Source: UKL13-2 sp038236905 (GTDB taxonomy: Bacteria > Pseudomonadota > Gammaproteobacteria > Burkholderiales > Usitatibacteraceae). Taken from it: a DNA stretch of 11,849 nt. The stretch lies in NCBI GenBank assembly GCA_038236905.1, contig JBBRZG010000114.1:1-11849 (forward strand). Direction: 5' to 3'. Both the position numbers and the translations under genes were made by a program. The notes beneath the pieces are model-generated. The model was not told the DNA's origin. It saw only the letters and a list, made by a program, of their open reading frames with translations, and ran no database searches. This document shows, piece after piece, positions 5,803 through 11,849 of the stretch (its first letter is position 1; every line of letters begins with the position of its first letter).

Positions 5803-6705
5803 ATGAAAACAAGTGCGAGTTTTACAGAAGAAGAATTTTCGAGTTTCAATGGCTACGTGTTGCTGTTGATCGGGCTGATATTGATCGGTTATGGCGGCTA
5901 CCGGTTTTTTACATTGGGCGATGTAGGACCGTCATTTGGCTCAATAGCGATAGCGGCCATAAGTGTCATCGCAGGTGCGTTCGCGATTCTGGGTCTGTAC
6001 ATGTTGCAGCCGAACGAGGGCGGCATCATTACGCTATTCGGTAACTATCGGGGTACGGATCGATCAAGCGGGCTTCGCTGGTGTTTCCCGTTTTATACGC
6101 GCAAAAAAATCTCGCTGCGTTCACGCAATTTGAACAGCGACAAGCTCAAGGTTAACGATAAAAACGGCAACCCGATTGAGATCGGTGCCGCCATTGTTTG
6201 GCGTGTACGCGACACCGCCCGGGCCGTGTTTGAGATCGATGATTACGAGCTTTATGTGCGCATTCAATCCGAAGCCGCCATTCGTCATCTCGCCTCAGCT
6301 TACAGCTACGATAACGGCGGCGATGACAGCGATATTAAAAACGGCATTACGCTGCGCGGCGGTGCTGATATTGTGGCCAAGGCGCTTGCCCGCGAACTTC
6401 AAGATCGTTTCGACAAGGCCGGTATTTCGGTTGAAGAGGCCAAGCTTACGCATCTTGCCTACGCGCCCGAAATTGCCAGCGCCATGCTGCGTCGGCAACA
6501 GGCCGAAGCCGTGATCGACGCGCGTGCCAAGATTGTTCACGGTGCCGTCACGATGGTCGAAATGGCGCTCAAAGGTTTGAGTGATAAAAATATCGTCCAT
6601 CTCGACGATGAGCGCAAAGCGGCGATGGTGAGTAATTTGCTGGTGGTGCTGTGCGCCGAAAGTAACGTGCAACCGATTGTGAATACGGGCACGTTGTATA
6701 ACTAA
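5803..6705 (+). CDS. SPFH/Band-7 (stomatin-like) membrane protein
   Basis: A 300-residue membrane-anchored scaffold protein of the SPFH (stomatin/prohibitin/flotillin/HflK-C) superfamily. Start choice: AAGGAGG at 5791-5797 is five bases before ATG 5803; a TTG one codon earlier is too close. Two hydrophobic segments (about residues 17-36 and 46-68) are followed by LQPNEGGIITLFGNYRGT (68-85), the usual beginning of the SPFH domain. Then come GLRWCFPF (90-97), SLRSRNL, DKNGNPIEIGAAIVWRV (119-135) and YVRIQSEAAIRHLAS (151-165). The C-terminal part (about 200-290) is helical with APEIASAMLRRQQAEAVIDAR (one residue over a typical block), the Ala/Gln/Glu-rich assembly region of the family. Such proteins form large membrane rings or microdomains and often control a protease or transporter; no NfeD or FtsH partner is beside it. 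Instead a ribbon-helix-helix gene and a DUF1648 gene follow on the same strand. Confidence 0.9.
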   Translation: MKTSASFTEEEFSSFNGYVLLLIGLILIGYGGYRFFTLGDVGPSFGSIAIAAISVIAGAFAILGLYMLQPNEGGIITLFGNYRGTDRSSGLRWCFPFYTRKKISLRSRNLNSDKLKVNDKNGNPIEIGAAIVWRVRDTARAVFEIDDYELYVRIQSEAAIRHLASAYSYDNGGDDSDIKNGITLRGGADIVAKALARELQDRFDKAGISVEEAKLTHLAYAPEIASAMLRRQQAEAVIDARAKIVHGAVTMVEMALKGLSDKNIVHLDDERKAAMVSNLLVVLCAESNVQPIVNTGTLYN

Positions 6706-6733
6706 TATGCGATTCAAAACAGGCTTGCCGCCC

Positions 6734-6763
6734 ACCTCATCCCGAAAAAAGTCGGGATGGGGT
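6734..6763. repeat. Stable 12-bp hairpin between the SPFH and RHH genes
   Basis: ACCTCATCCCGA (6734-6745) pairs with TCGGGATGGGGT (6752-6763) with a single T-G wobble and a six-base loop AAAAAG. No T-run follows, so a complete intrinsic terminator is unlikely. It sits in the 101-bp gap inside the cluster. It could protect the upstream message, attenuate the downstream genes or be a REP-like repeat. Confidence 0.6.
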
Positions 6764-6806
6764 CTTGTGCCCGTGACCGAATTTTGTAAATTAAGATATT
6801 CCTGTT

Positions 6807-7016
6807 TTGGCTGCTGAAAAAAAATCATTCTTGCTCAGAATCGACCCGCAGCTATGGGCCGCGCTAGAAAAACTCGCCTCTAGCGAATTGCGCAGCGTGA
6901 ATAGCCAAGTCGAATATCTGTTACGGGATGCGGTGGCCAAGCGCGGTGTTCGCGTGAAAGAAGCAGGCAACGAAGACGATATTGCGCAGCCGAATAAATC
7001 GAGGCGCAAAGAGTAA
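6807..7016 (+). CDS. Arc-like ribbon-helix-helix small protein
   Basis: A 69-residue basic protein. The segment EKKSFLLRIDPQLWAALEKLA (residues 4-24; 21 residues in all, key ones being Lys5-Lys6, Leu9-Leu10-Arg11-Ile12 and Leu17) gives the beta strand and first helix. SSELRSVNSQVEYLLRDAV (25-43) gives the turn and second helix of an Arc/MetJ-type ribbon-helix-helix fold. The 'ELRS-N-Q-E-LLR' pattern is the one I recall in small RHH proteins encoded next to SPFH genes in several phyla. The start is TTG 6807: a stop (6792-6794) lies just upstream and no ATG occurs before the strand. The ribosome-binding site is poor, so translation may be low or coupled. The tail (about 50-69) is charged and disordered-looking. 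It probably binds DNA as a dimer or acts as an oligomerising adaptor. It lies 101 bp after the SPFH gene and 14 bp before the DUF1648 gene. Confidence 0.78.
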   Translation: MAAEKKSFLLRIDPQLWAALEKLASSELRSVNSQVEYLLRDAVAKRGVRVKEAGNEDDIAQPNKSRRKE

Positions 7017-7030
7017 AGGCGGGACTAAAT

Positions 7031-7537
7031 ATGCCAACGCGACTATTTTGGTTTTTGTTCGGGATCCTGACGCTGGGCGTTTGCCTATTCATCTTCGTTT
7101 CCAGTGAGTCACTGCCACCCCTCGTTGCATCGAAATTCGACAGTGCTGGTGTCGCCAGTAGAGAAATGCCGCGCGAAAGCTATCGCAACCTGATGATCGG
7201 CACGGTGTTGTTTCTCGCCGCGATTCATGGCTTTGTATTTTGGCTGGTACGGATATTGCCCGAGTCGGCGATCAATCTTCCCAACAAAAAGTGGTGGCTT
7301 TTACCAAAAAATCGCGATCAAACCATGCAATACATCACTCATTGGGGAATCGCGATGGGCAGCGCGGTGGTGCTGTTTTTTGGTGGCATACACGCATGTA
7401 TGATCGTCGCAAATCGAATCTCGCCGCCCGCGATGCCGAATAGCGAATTCACGATATTGCTTGGCGGAATCGGCTTGGTCTCATGCGCGATGGTGCTTGT
7501 TTTGGTTAGGCGATTCCGGTTGCCAAGCCGAAAATAA
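7031..7537 (+). CDS. DUF1648-type four-helix membrane protein
   Basis: A 168-residue inner-membrane protein. Hydrophobic segments lie at about 5-24, 54-75, 103-127 and 140-160. Between the first two is SLPPLVASKFDSAGVAS (27-43), matching the DUF1648 pattern in which a proline-rich turn is followed by 'VASHFDxxG'. INLPNKKWWL (81-90) matches the 'INLPNKxYWL' block that follows in many members. DUF1648 also forms the N-terminus of SdpI-type proteins, including the Bacillus SdpI immunity protein against the SDP peptide toxin; this copy lacks the SdpI C-terminal part. Its function is unknown. GGCGGGA about 8 bases before ATG 7031 serves as ribosome-binding site. The gene starts 14 bp after the ribbon-helix-helix gene, so the two are surely co-transcribed. 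Confidence 0.75.
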   Translation: MPTRLFWFLFGILTLGVCLFIFVSSESLPPLVASKFDSAGVASREMPRESYRNLMIGTVLFLAAIHGFVFWLVRILPESAINLPNKKWWLLPKNRDQTMQYITHWGIAMGSAVVLFFGGIHACMIVANRISPPAMPNSEFTILLGGIGLVSCAMVLVLVRRFRLPSRK

Positions 7538-7616
7538 AACTCCGCCATTGGCGTGGTTATTCAGCATAAAACGCTTGGAAATGCGCGTATATATTAGGGT
7601 TTCGAGTGGTCATTTT

Positions 7617-7826
7617 TCAAGCTAAAGCGGCTGCCATAACAGACTTAATAAACGGGCTCTTGGCAGCTGTGTATGCCGACTTGTCATTGGCAAATTCTTC
7701 GGCCAAGCGAAGCTTAAACAAATGGTAGTCGGAGCGCAGATTAGAATCAGCGCGAAGCGCACACTGAAACGCCAAATACTTCTGCCAAAGATGCAGGTGA
7801 TGGCGCCTGTCGATAACAAATTTTCG
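7617..7826 (-). pseudogene. C-terminal remnant of a GrpB/UPF0157-family protein, in frame after queD
   Basis: Reading the minus strand on from the queD TAG (7827-7829) in the same frame gives 69 sense codons and a TGA (7617-7619). The peptide includes RRHHLHLWQKYLAF, ALRADSNLRSDYHLFK and LAEEFANDKSAYTAAKSPFI, which match the C-terminal third of GrpB proteins (typically HHLHV..W...LAFRDYLRA, then YA.LK..LA, then DR.AYT..K..FI). About the first 100 residues of a normal 165-180-residue GrpB are absent. The usual loop between HHLHL and W is shortened by about six residues, and the conserved FRD is FQC. There is no ATG or ribosome-binding site, so I read it as a decayed gene whose 5' part was lost. 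Alternatively it is expressed only by TAG read-through of queD. The minus-strand frame 7622-7903 is a different, meaningless frame over the same DNA. Confidence 0.72.
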
Positions 7827-8294
7827 CTACGACGCCACCGCATCCGCCCAACAATTCGGCGTCTCGTACAAACGCACTTGGGTGAGCGTGAGTTCATGCC
7901 CAAATCGATCCCGGTAGGCGTGCTCCAAAATCTCGAACGCGGCTTTAACTAAATTCTCGGCGGTCGGCACTTCATCAAGAACCACGGTTTTATGTCCCGA
8001 GATTGCGGCCAGGAAATCAACCATCACGGTATCGCCGCGCCACACCAAAAACGCGTGATCCCAGATATTGACCAGCTTTTCATTGGCAATGGATTTGATG
8101 TCGCCAAAATCCATCACCATGCCGTCGTCGGTCGCGCCTTCTTCGTGAATCAGATTGGCCGTTAGCGTAATTTCAATTGCGTAGCGGTGGCCGTGAAGAT
8201 TGCGGCATTGGCTTTTGTGATTCGGCAGTCGATGGCCCGCATCGAATTCGAGGCGGCGGGTGACAGAGATGGGGTTGGTTTTTGAAGGGGTCAT
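7827..8294 (-). CDS. queD: 6-carboxy-5,6,7,8-tetrahydropterin synthase QueD
   Basis: A 155-residue cytoplasmic enzyme of the PTPS/QueD family that converts 7,8-dihydroneopterin triphosphate to 6-carboxytetrahydropterin, the second step towards queuosine (preQ0 branch). The zinc ligands are His21 (DAGHRLPNH), His34 and His36 (NLHGH). The catalytic Cys30 (KSQC) marks QueD-type activity, Asp79-His80 lies in WDHAFLVW, and Glu144 is in the C-terminal YETPN that holds the pterin. Length is as expected for the proteobacterial form. I chose the ATG at the complement of 8292-8294 because homologues begin just before 'ISVTRRLEFDAGH'; an upstream in-frame start would add 51 unrelated residues. No good Shine-Dalgarno is seen. 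A TATAGT (complement 8364-8369) could be its -10 element, without a clear -35. It is divergent from the aspartokinase gene, and a GrpB remnant follows. Confidence 0.93.
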   Translation of the reverse strand: MTPSKTNPISVTRRLEFDAGHRLPNHKSQCRNLHGHRYAIEITLTANLIHEEGATDDGMVMDFGDIKSIANEKLVNIWDHAFLVWRGDTVMVDFLAAISGHKTVVLDEVPTAENLVKAAFEILEHAYRDRFGHELTLTQVRLYETPNCWADAVAS

Positions 8295-8440
8295 GTTGTT
8301 TTCGTATTTGAAATATTCGCAGGCAGTTGCGAGATAGATTACGCCTAACTCACAGCGGACGCGACTATAGCATCTTGCGCACTCGCGCCGGCTGTCTCGC
8401 TGATCCCGCGGTGCTGCCCGGCTACAGTTCTGCTTAGGAT

Positions 8441-8469
8441 TCGCCATAAGTTCACGGAAACGTTAAAAT
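8441..8469 (+). promoter_or_regulatory. Predicted sigma-70 promoter of the aspartokinase gene
   Basis: TCGCCA (8441-8446) and TAAAAT (8464-8469) are 17 bp apart and match the hexamers in four and five of six positions. The start codon follows 48 bp downstream, giving a short leader. No lysine riboswitch-sized leader (about 170 nt) fits between this promoter and the gene. Confidence 0.45.
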
Positions 8470-8517
8470 CAGCGTTTTCGCTTTGAAAAGTTCATCGTAG
8501 AAAGTCTCAGTCCCAAC

Positions 8518-9759
8518 ATGGCCTTAATTGTTCAGAAATACGGCGGCACATCGATGGGTTCCCCGGAACGGATTCGCGAAGTCGCCAAGCGCATCGCGCA
8601 TTATCATTCGCAGGGCCATCAATTAATCGTGGTGCCGTCCGCCATGTCGGGCGAGACAAATCGGCTGCTGGGACTGGCGAAGCAGCTTAACGCGGAGCCC
8701 GATGGCCGCGAGCTGGATGTGATTGCGGCGACCGGTGAGCAAGTATCCGTGGGGCTGCTCGCGCTGGCGATTCAGAATCTCGGTATCAAGGCGAAAAGCT
8801 ACACCGGCTGGCAGGTAAAAGTATTGACTGATAGCGCGTTTACCAAGGCGCGAATTTTGTCGATCGACGACGCGAATATTCGTAAAGATTTGGCTGAAGG
8901 CAACGTCGTGGTTGTCGCAGGCTTTCAAGGCATTGACGAGCACGGCAATATCACCACCTTGGGCCGCGGCGGTTCAGACACGACCGGGGTGGCCATGGCG
9001 GCGGCATTGAAGGCCGATGAGTGCCAGATTTTTACCGATGTCGATGGCGTCTACACGACCGATCCGCGAGTGGTACCAGAGGCGCGCAAGCTCGATCAAA
9101 TTACGTTTGAAGAAATGTTTGAGCTGGCGAGCCAGGGCTCTAAAGTTTTGCAAATTCGCTCGGTGGAATTCGCCGGCAAATACAAGGTGAAGCTGCGCGT
9201 GCTGTCGTCGTTTACAGAATTTGATTCGCAAGATCGCGGCACACTGATTACCTATGAGGAAGACGAAAACATGGAACAAGCCATCATTTCCGGCATTGCG
9301 TTTAATCGTGATGAAGCCAAGCTTACTGTCGCCGGCGTACCGGATCGTCCCGGTATTGCGTTCTCAATTTTGGGGCCGATTGCAGCAGCCAATATCGATA
9401 TCGATGTGATTATTCAGAACACATCTTTTGAAGGGCTGACCGATTTTTCATTTACGGTGCATCGGAATGATTACAACAAGGCGCTCGCCATATTAAACGA
9501 TGTCGTTAAGCCAGCGATCAACGCCCGTAGTGTTGCCGGCGACAATAAAATTGCCAAGATTTCACTGGTCGGCATCGGCATGCGTTCGCACGTTGGGATC
9601 GCGGCAAAAATGTTCGAAACCCTGGCACATGAAAATGTGAACATCCAAATGATTTCGACCTCTGAAATTAAAACCTCGGTGGTCGTTGATGAGAAATATA
9701 TGGAGCTGGCAGTAAGGGCTTTGCATACCGCGTTTGAGCTGGATAAAGCACCGGCATAA
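8518..9759 (+). CDS. lysC: Aspartate kinase (monofunctional, lysine-type)
   Basis: A 413-residue enzyme that phosphorylates L-aspartate with ATP, the first committed step to lysine, threonine, methionine and diaminopimelate. The kinase domain (about 1-245) has KYGGTS (7-12), SAMSGETNRL (41-50), ATGEQVSVGLLA (71-82), TLGRGGSDTT (147-156) and FTDVDGVYTTDPR (172-184). Two ACT domains follow (about 265-335 and 343-413), with PDRPGIAFSILGPIAAANI and the second-domain block VGIGMRSHVGIAAKMF plus NIQMISTSEIKTS, the effector-binding region. The length and layout are those of the short, monofunctional bacterial class (roughly 400-420 residues), not the 450-residue E. coli LysC or the ThrA/MetL fusions. 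The ribosome-binding site before ATG 8518 is weak. An ATG at codon 252 has a good one and may start a regulatory subunit. It is monocistronic, with a terminator after it. Confidence 0.95.
   Translation: MALIVQKYGGTSMGSPERIREVAKRIAHYHSQGHQLIVVPSAMSGETNRLLGLAKQLNAEPDGRELDVIAATGEQVSVGLLALAIQNLGIKAKSYTGWQVKVLTDSAFTKARILSIDDANIRKDLAEGNVVVVAGFQGIDEHGNITTLGRGGSDTTGVAMAAALKADECQIFTDVDGVYTTDPRVVPEARKLDQITFEEMFELASQGSKVLQIRSVEFAGKYKVKLRVLSSFTEFDSQDRGTLITYEEDENMEQAIISGIAFNRDEAKLTVAGVPDRPGIAFSILGPIAAANIDIDVIIQNTSFEGLTDFSFTVHRNDYNKALAILNDVVKPAINARSVAGDNKIAKISLVGIGMRSHVGIAAKMFETLAHENVNIQMISTSEIKTSVVVDEKYMELAVRALHTAFELDKAPA
9256..9273 (+). promoter_or_regulatory. Possible internal translation start for an aspartokinase beta subunit
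   Basis: GAGGAAG (9256-9262) precedes an in-frame ATG at 9271 by 8 bases. It would begin a 162-residue product MEQAIISGIAFNRDEAKLT..., made only of the ACT regulatory region. In Corynebacterium and Bacillus aspartokinases a separate small subunit is made from just such an internal start, in the former at the aligned MEEAVLTG Met. Whether the site is used here is inference, since the codons for EEDENM alone could create the purine-rich stretch. Confidence 0.45.
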
Positions 9760-9789
9760 TTTGTTAAATTCTTTTTTAGTGTGACCCCT

Positions 9790-9822
9790 TAAAACTGCGC
9801 CACAAGTGCGGTTTTATTTTTT
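9790..9822 (+). terminator. Intrinsic terminator after the aspartokinase gene
   Basis: TAAAACTGC (9790-9798) pairs with GCGGTTTTA (9808-9816) with one T-G wobble around a loop of about nine bases, followed by TTTTTT (9817-9822). It lies 30 bp after the aspartokinase stop and ends just before the ribosome-binding site of the next gene, so that gene must have its promoter in or right before this segment. Confidence 0.75.
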
Positions 9823-9834
9823 CGGAGAATCATC

Positions 9835-11849
9835 ATGTTTCGTCGATTTTTGTTAGGAACTGCTGCCATGTCGCTAATTTCAACTGCTGCACTTGCCCAA
9901 GAAGACCCCTATTTGTGGCTCGAAGACGTGATGGGCGACAAAGCTATCGCGTGGGTAAAAGAACAGAATGCCAAAACCCAAAAAACGTTGGAGGCGCAAC
10001 CGCAATTTGCTCCGCTTCGCGACAAGATTTTGGATGTCGTAAATTCAAAAGCGCGGATTCCATTCGTGCAAAAGCGTGGCGCGTATTTGTATAATTTTTG
10101 GCAAGACGAGGCCAATGTTCGCGGCCTTTGGCGTCGCACTAGTATTGAGGAATATAAAAAATCCGAGCCCAAATGGGAAACCGTTCTTGACCTCGATAAA
10201 TTAGCCAAAGATGAAAATGAAAATTGGGTGTGGAAAGGCTCCAATTGCCTCTATCCCGACTACAACCGTTGCCTGCTAAATCTTTCACGCGGCGGTGCGG
10301 ATGCGCAAGTGACGCGCGAATTCGATGTGGCAAGTAAATCGTTCGTTAAAGGCGGTTTTGAAATTAAAGAAGCCAAAGGTGGTGCCGACTGGATTGACGC
10401 CGACACGCTATTTGTGCAAACCGATTTTGGTCCCGGCACCATGACCAAATCGGGCTACGCGCGGATTGTCAAAGAGTGGAAGCGCGGCACGCCGATTGAA
10501 ACGGCCGCCACGGTTTACGAAGGCAAAGACAGTGACATCAGCGTAAGCGGCTTGGTCTCCGAAGGGCGCGGCTATCCGACGCGCCAATTGGTGCGCAGAG
10601 GCGTGACCTTTTATACCAGCGAGTTATTTGTACGCGCTGATAACAAGCTGTCTAAAGTCGACGTTCAAGACGACGCTACTGCAAATATTGTTTGGGATAT
10701 GTTGGTCGTGAACTTGAAGTCAGCGTGGACAGTAGGCGGTAAAACCTATCCGCAGGGCGCCTTGCTGGCGATAAATTTCGATAACTTTATGAAAGGCGAG
10801 AGAAATTTTGATGTGCTTTTTACGCCAACTGATCGCAAGTCGCTGGCCGGCTTTTCCGCGACCAAAAACTACCTCATCCTTAATGAATTGGACAACGTCA
10901 AAAACCAGCTGGTTGAATTGAAGCGTGAAAAGAGCAAGTGGGTGCGCCGCACAATTGCGATGCCGGGCTTAGGCTCGGTCGGCGCTAACGCGATTGATGC
11001 CGACGAGTCAGATGACTATTTCATTACCCTTACCGATTACTTGACCCCCTCCACATTGTTCTTGGCACAGGCAGGCTCAGACAATCGGGAAAAGCTGAAA
11101 TCGTTGCCCGCGTTTTTTGATGCTTCGCCATACAAAGTCGAACAATTTACAACCACCTCGAAAGATGGCGAAAAAATTCCGTACTTCGTGGTGATGGGCA
11201 AAAATACCAAATACGACGGCAAAAATCCCACCCTTCTTTATGGTTATGGTGGTTTTGAAATCTCCATGCTGCCGTCCTACTCCGGCGCAGTTGGCTTGGG
11301 CTGGTTGGCGCAGGGTGGCGTGTATGTGGTGGCCAATATTCGCGGCGGCGGCGAATTCGGGCCCCGTTGGCACAAAGCAGGACTAAAAGCGAATCGCCAA
11401 AAGGTTTATGACGATTTCATTGCCGTGGGCGAAGATTTGATTGCGAAAAAAATATCATCGCCGCGCCACTTGGCGATTTCGGGTGGCTCTAACGGCGGCT
11501 TGCTGGTCGGTGCGGTCGCGGTGCAGCGCCCCGATCTATTCCGTGCCGTACTGTGTTCAGTGCCCCTCCTCGATATGAAGCGCTATAACAAACTGCTAGC
11601 GGGTGCTTCCTGGGTTGCGGAGTACGGTAACCCGGATGATCCCAAAGAGTGGGAATTCATCTCGAAATATTCGCCTTACCAAAACGTCAAAGCAGGCGTG
11701 AAGATGCCGAAGATCTTGTTCGTGACCTCAACCCGCGATGATCGAGTCCATCCCGGCCATGCGCGAAAAATGATGGCGCGAATGATGGAGCAGGGTCACG
11801 ACGTGATGTATTACGAAAATATTGAAGGTGGACACGCCGGCTCCGCAAA
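9835..11849 (+). CDS. Secreted prolyl oligopeptidase, family S9A (3' end outside window)
   Basis: An open frame with no stop to the right edge: 671 complete codons of an expected 690 or so. It encodes a serine peptidase cutting after proline in short peptides. GGAG (9824-9827) precedes ATG 9835. A signal peptide MFRRFLLGTAAMSLISTAALA is followed by QEDPYLWLEDV (22-32), the typical start of the mature S9A protein, so the enzyme is periplasmic or exported. Residues about 90-430 form the seven-bladed propeller that limits substrate size. The alpha/beta-hydrolase domain follows: YGYGGFEISM, NIRGGGEFGPRWH, and the nucleophile motif GGSNGG with Ser552. The acid is probably Asp636 in TRDDRVHPGH, and His667 lies in EGGHAGS, five codons before the edge, so the catalytic triad is complete. 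Only the last helix is missing. It stands alone after the aspartokinase terminator. Confidence 0.95.
   Translation, partial: MFRRFLLGTAAMSLISTAALAQEDPYLWLEDVMGDKAIAWVKEQNAKTQKTLEAQPQFAPLRDKILDVVNSKARIPFVQKRGAYLYNFWQDEANVRGLWRRTSIEEYKKSEPKWETVLDLDKLAKDENENWVWKGSNCLYPDYNRCLLNLSRGGADAQVTREFDVASKSFVKGGFEIKEAKGGADWIDADTLFVQTDFGPGTMTKSGYARIVKEWKRGTPIETAATVYEGKDSDISVSGLVSEGRGYPTRQLVRRGVTFYTSELFVRADNKLSKVDVQDDATANIVWDMLVVNLKSAWTVGGKTYPQGALLAINFDNFMKGERNFDVLFTPTDRKSLAGFSATKNYLILNELDNVKNQLVELKREKSKWVRRTIAMPGLGSVGANAIDADESDDYFITLTDYLTPSTLFLAQAGSDNREKLKSLPAFFDASPYKVEQFTTTSKDGEKIPYFVVMGKNTKYDGKNPTLLYGYGGFEISMLPSYSGAVGLGWLAQGGVYVVANIRGGGEFGPRWHKAGLKANRQKVYDDFIAVGEDLIAKKISSPRHLAISGGSNGGLLVGAVAVQRPDLFRAVLCSVPLLDMKRYNKLLAGASWVAEYGNPDDPKEWEFISKYSPYQNVKAGVKMPKILFVTSTRDDRVHPGHARKMMARMMEQGHDVMYYENIEGGHAGSA

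Noticed and set aside
7622..7903. Minus-strand 93-codon open frame overlapping the queD end
   Set aside because: It is the wrong frame: the DNA reads as the QueD C-terminus and a GrpB remnant in the frame of queD.
8295..8370. preQ1 riboswitch in the queD leader
   Set aside because: The short leader on the minus strand has neither the preQ1-I hairpin with A-rich tail nor a visible pseudoknot pattern.
8295..8447. N-terminally extended QueD of 206 residues
   Set aside because: The extra 51 residues have no domain character and known QueD proteins begin near the ATG at 8294.
8295..8517. Lysine riboswitch before the aspartokinase gene
   Set aside because: Only about 40 nt separate the likely transcription start from the start codon, and no multi-helix leader pattern is seen.

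Overview
The window looks like a stretch of ordinary chromosome from a proteobacterium, most likely a betaproteobacterium. This rests on recalled family resemblance of QueD, the lysine-type aspartokinase, the periplasmic cytochrome c' and the small membrane protein. G+C is near one half by eye, genes are densely packed, and there is no phage, transposase, integrase or CRISPR array. No lineage was tested by search.

Left part (1-2222): a complete tRNA-Ser(UGA) at 29-118, then about 400 bp without a convincing gene, then a short gene for a 58-residue two-helix membrane protein (525-701). Just after it, 713-760 repeats pieces of the tRNA-Ser 3' half, followed by an intrinsic terminator. An MFS exporter (918-2144) follows, with a possible operator upstream, and it ends in a long hairpin that overlaps its stop codon.

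Middle part (2223-5521): a convergent lipoprotein gene of LolA/LppX-like type (minus strand), then a divergent plus-strand pair: a PQQ-dependent aldose (glucose/sorbosone-type) dehydrogenase and a four-helix-core cytochrome b561, 9 bp apart. The pair is suggestive of a periplasmic oxidation module feeding the quinone pool. A shared bidirectional terminator separates it from a convergent cytochrome c' gene, whose distal haem residue appears to be Tyr.

Right-middle (5522-7537): a plus-strand cluster of an SPFH/stomatin-like membrane protein, a 69-residue ribbon-helix-helix protein starting with TTG, and a DUF1648-type membrane protein. This is the least understood group and the best candidate here for an undescribed functional unit.

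Right part (7538-11849): on the minus strand queD (queuosine pathway) is followed, in the same reading frame and directly after its TAG, by a 69-codon remnant of a GrpB/UPF0157 protein. Divergent from queD is the aspartokinase gene (lysC-type), which has a ribosome-binding-like sequence before an internal ATG, at the place where a separate regulatory subunit starts in some other bacteria. After a terminator comes a secreted prolyl oligopeptidase (S9A). Its catalytic triad is all visible, but the gene runs off the right edge.
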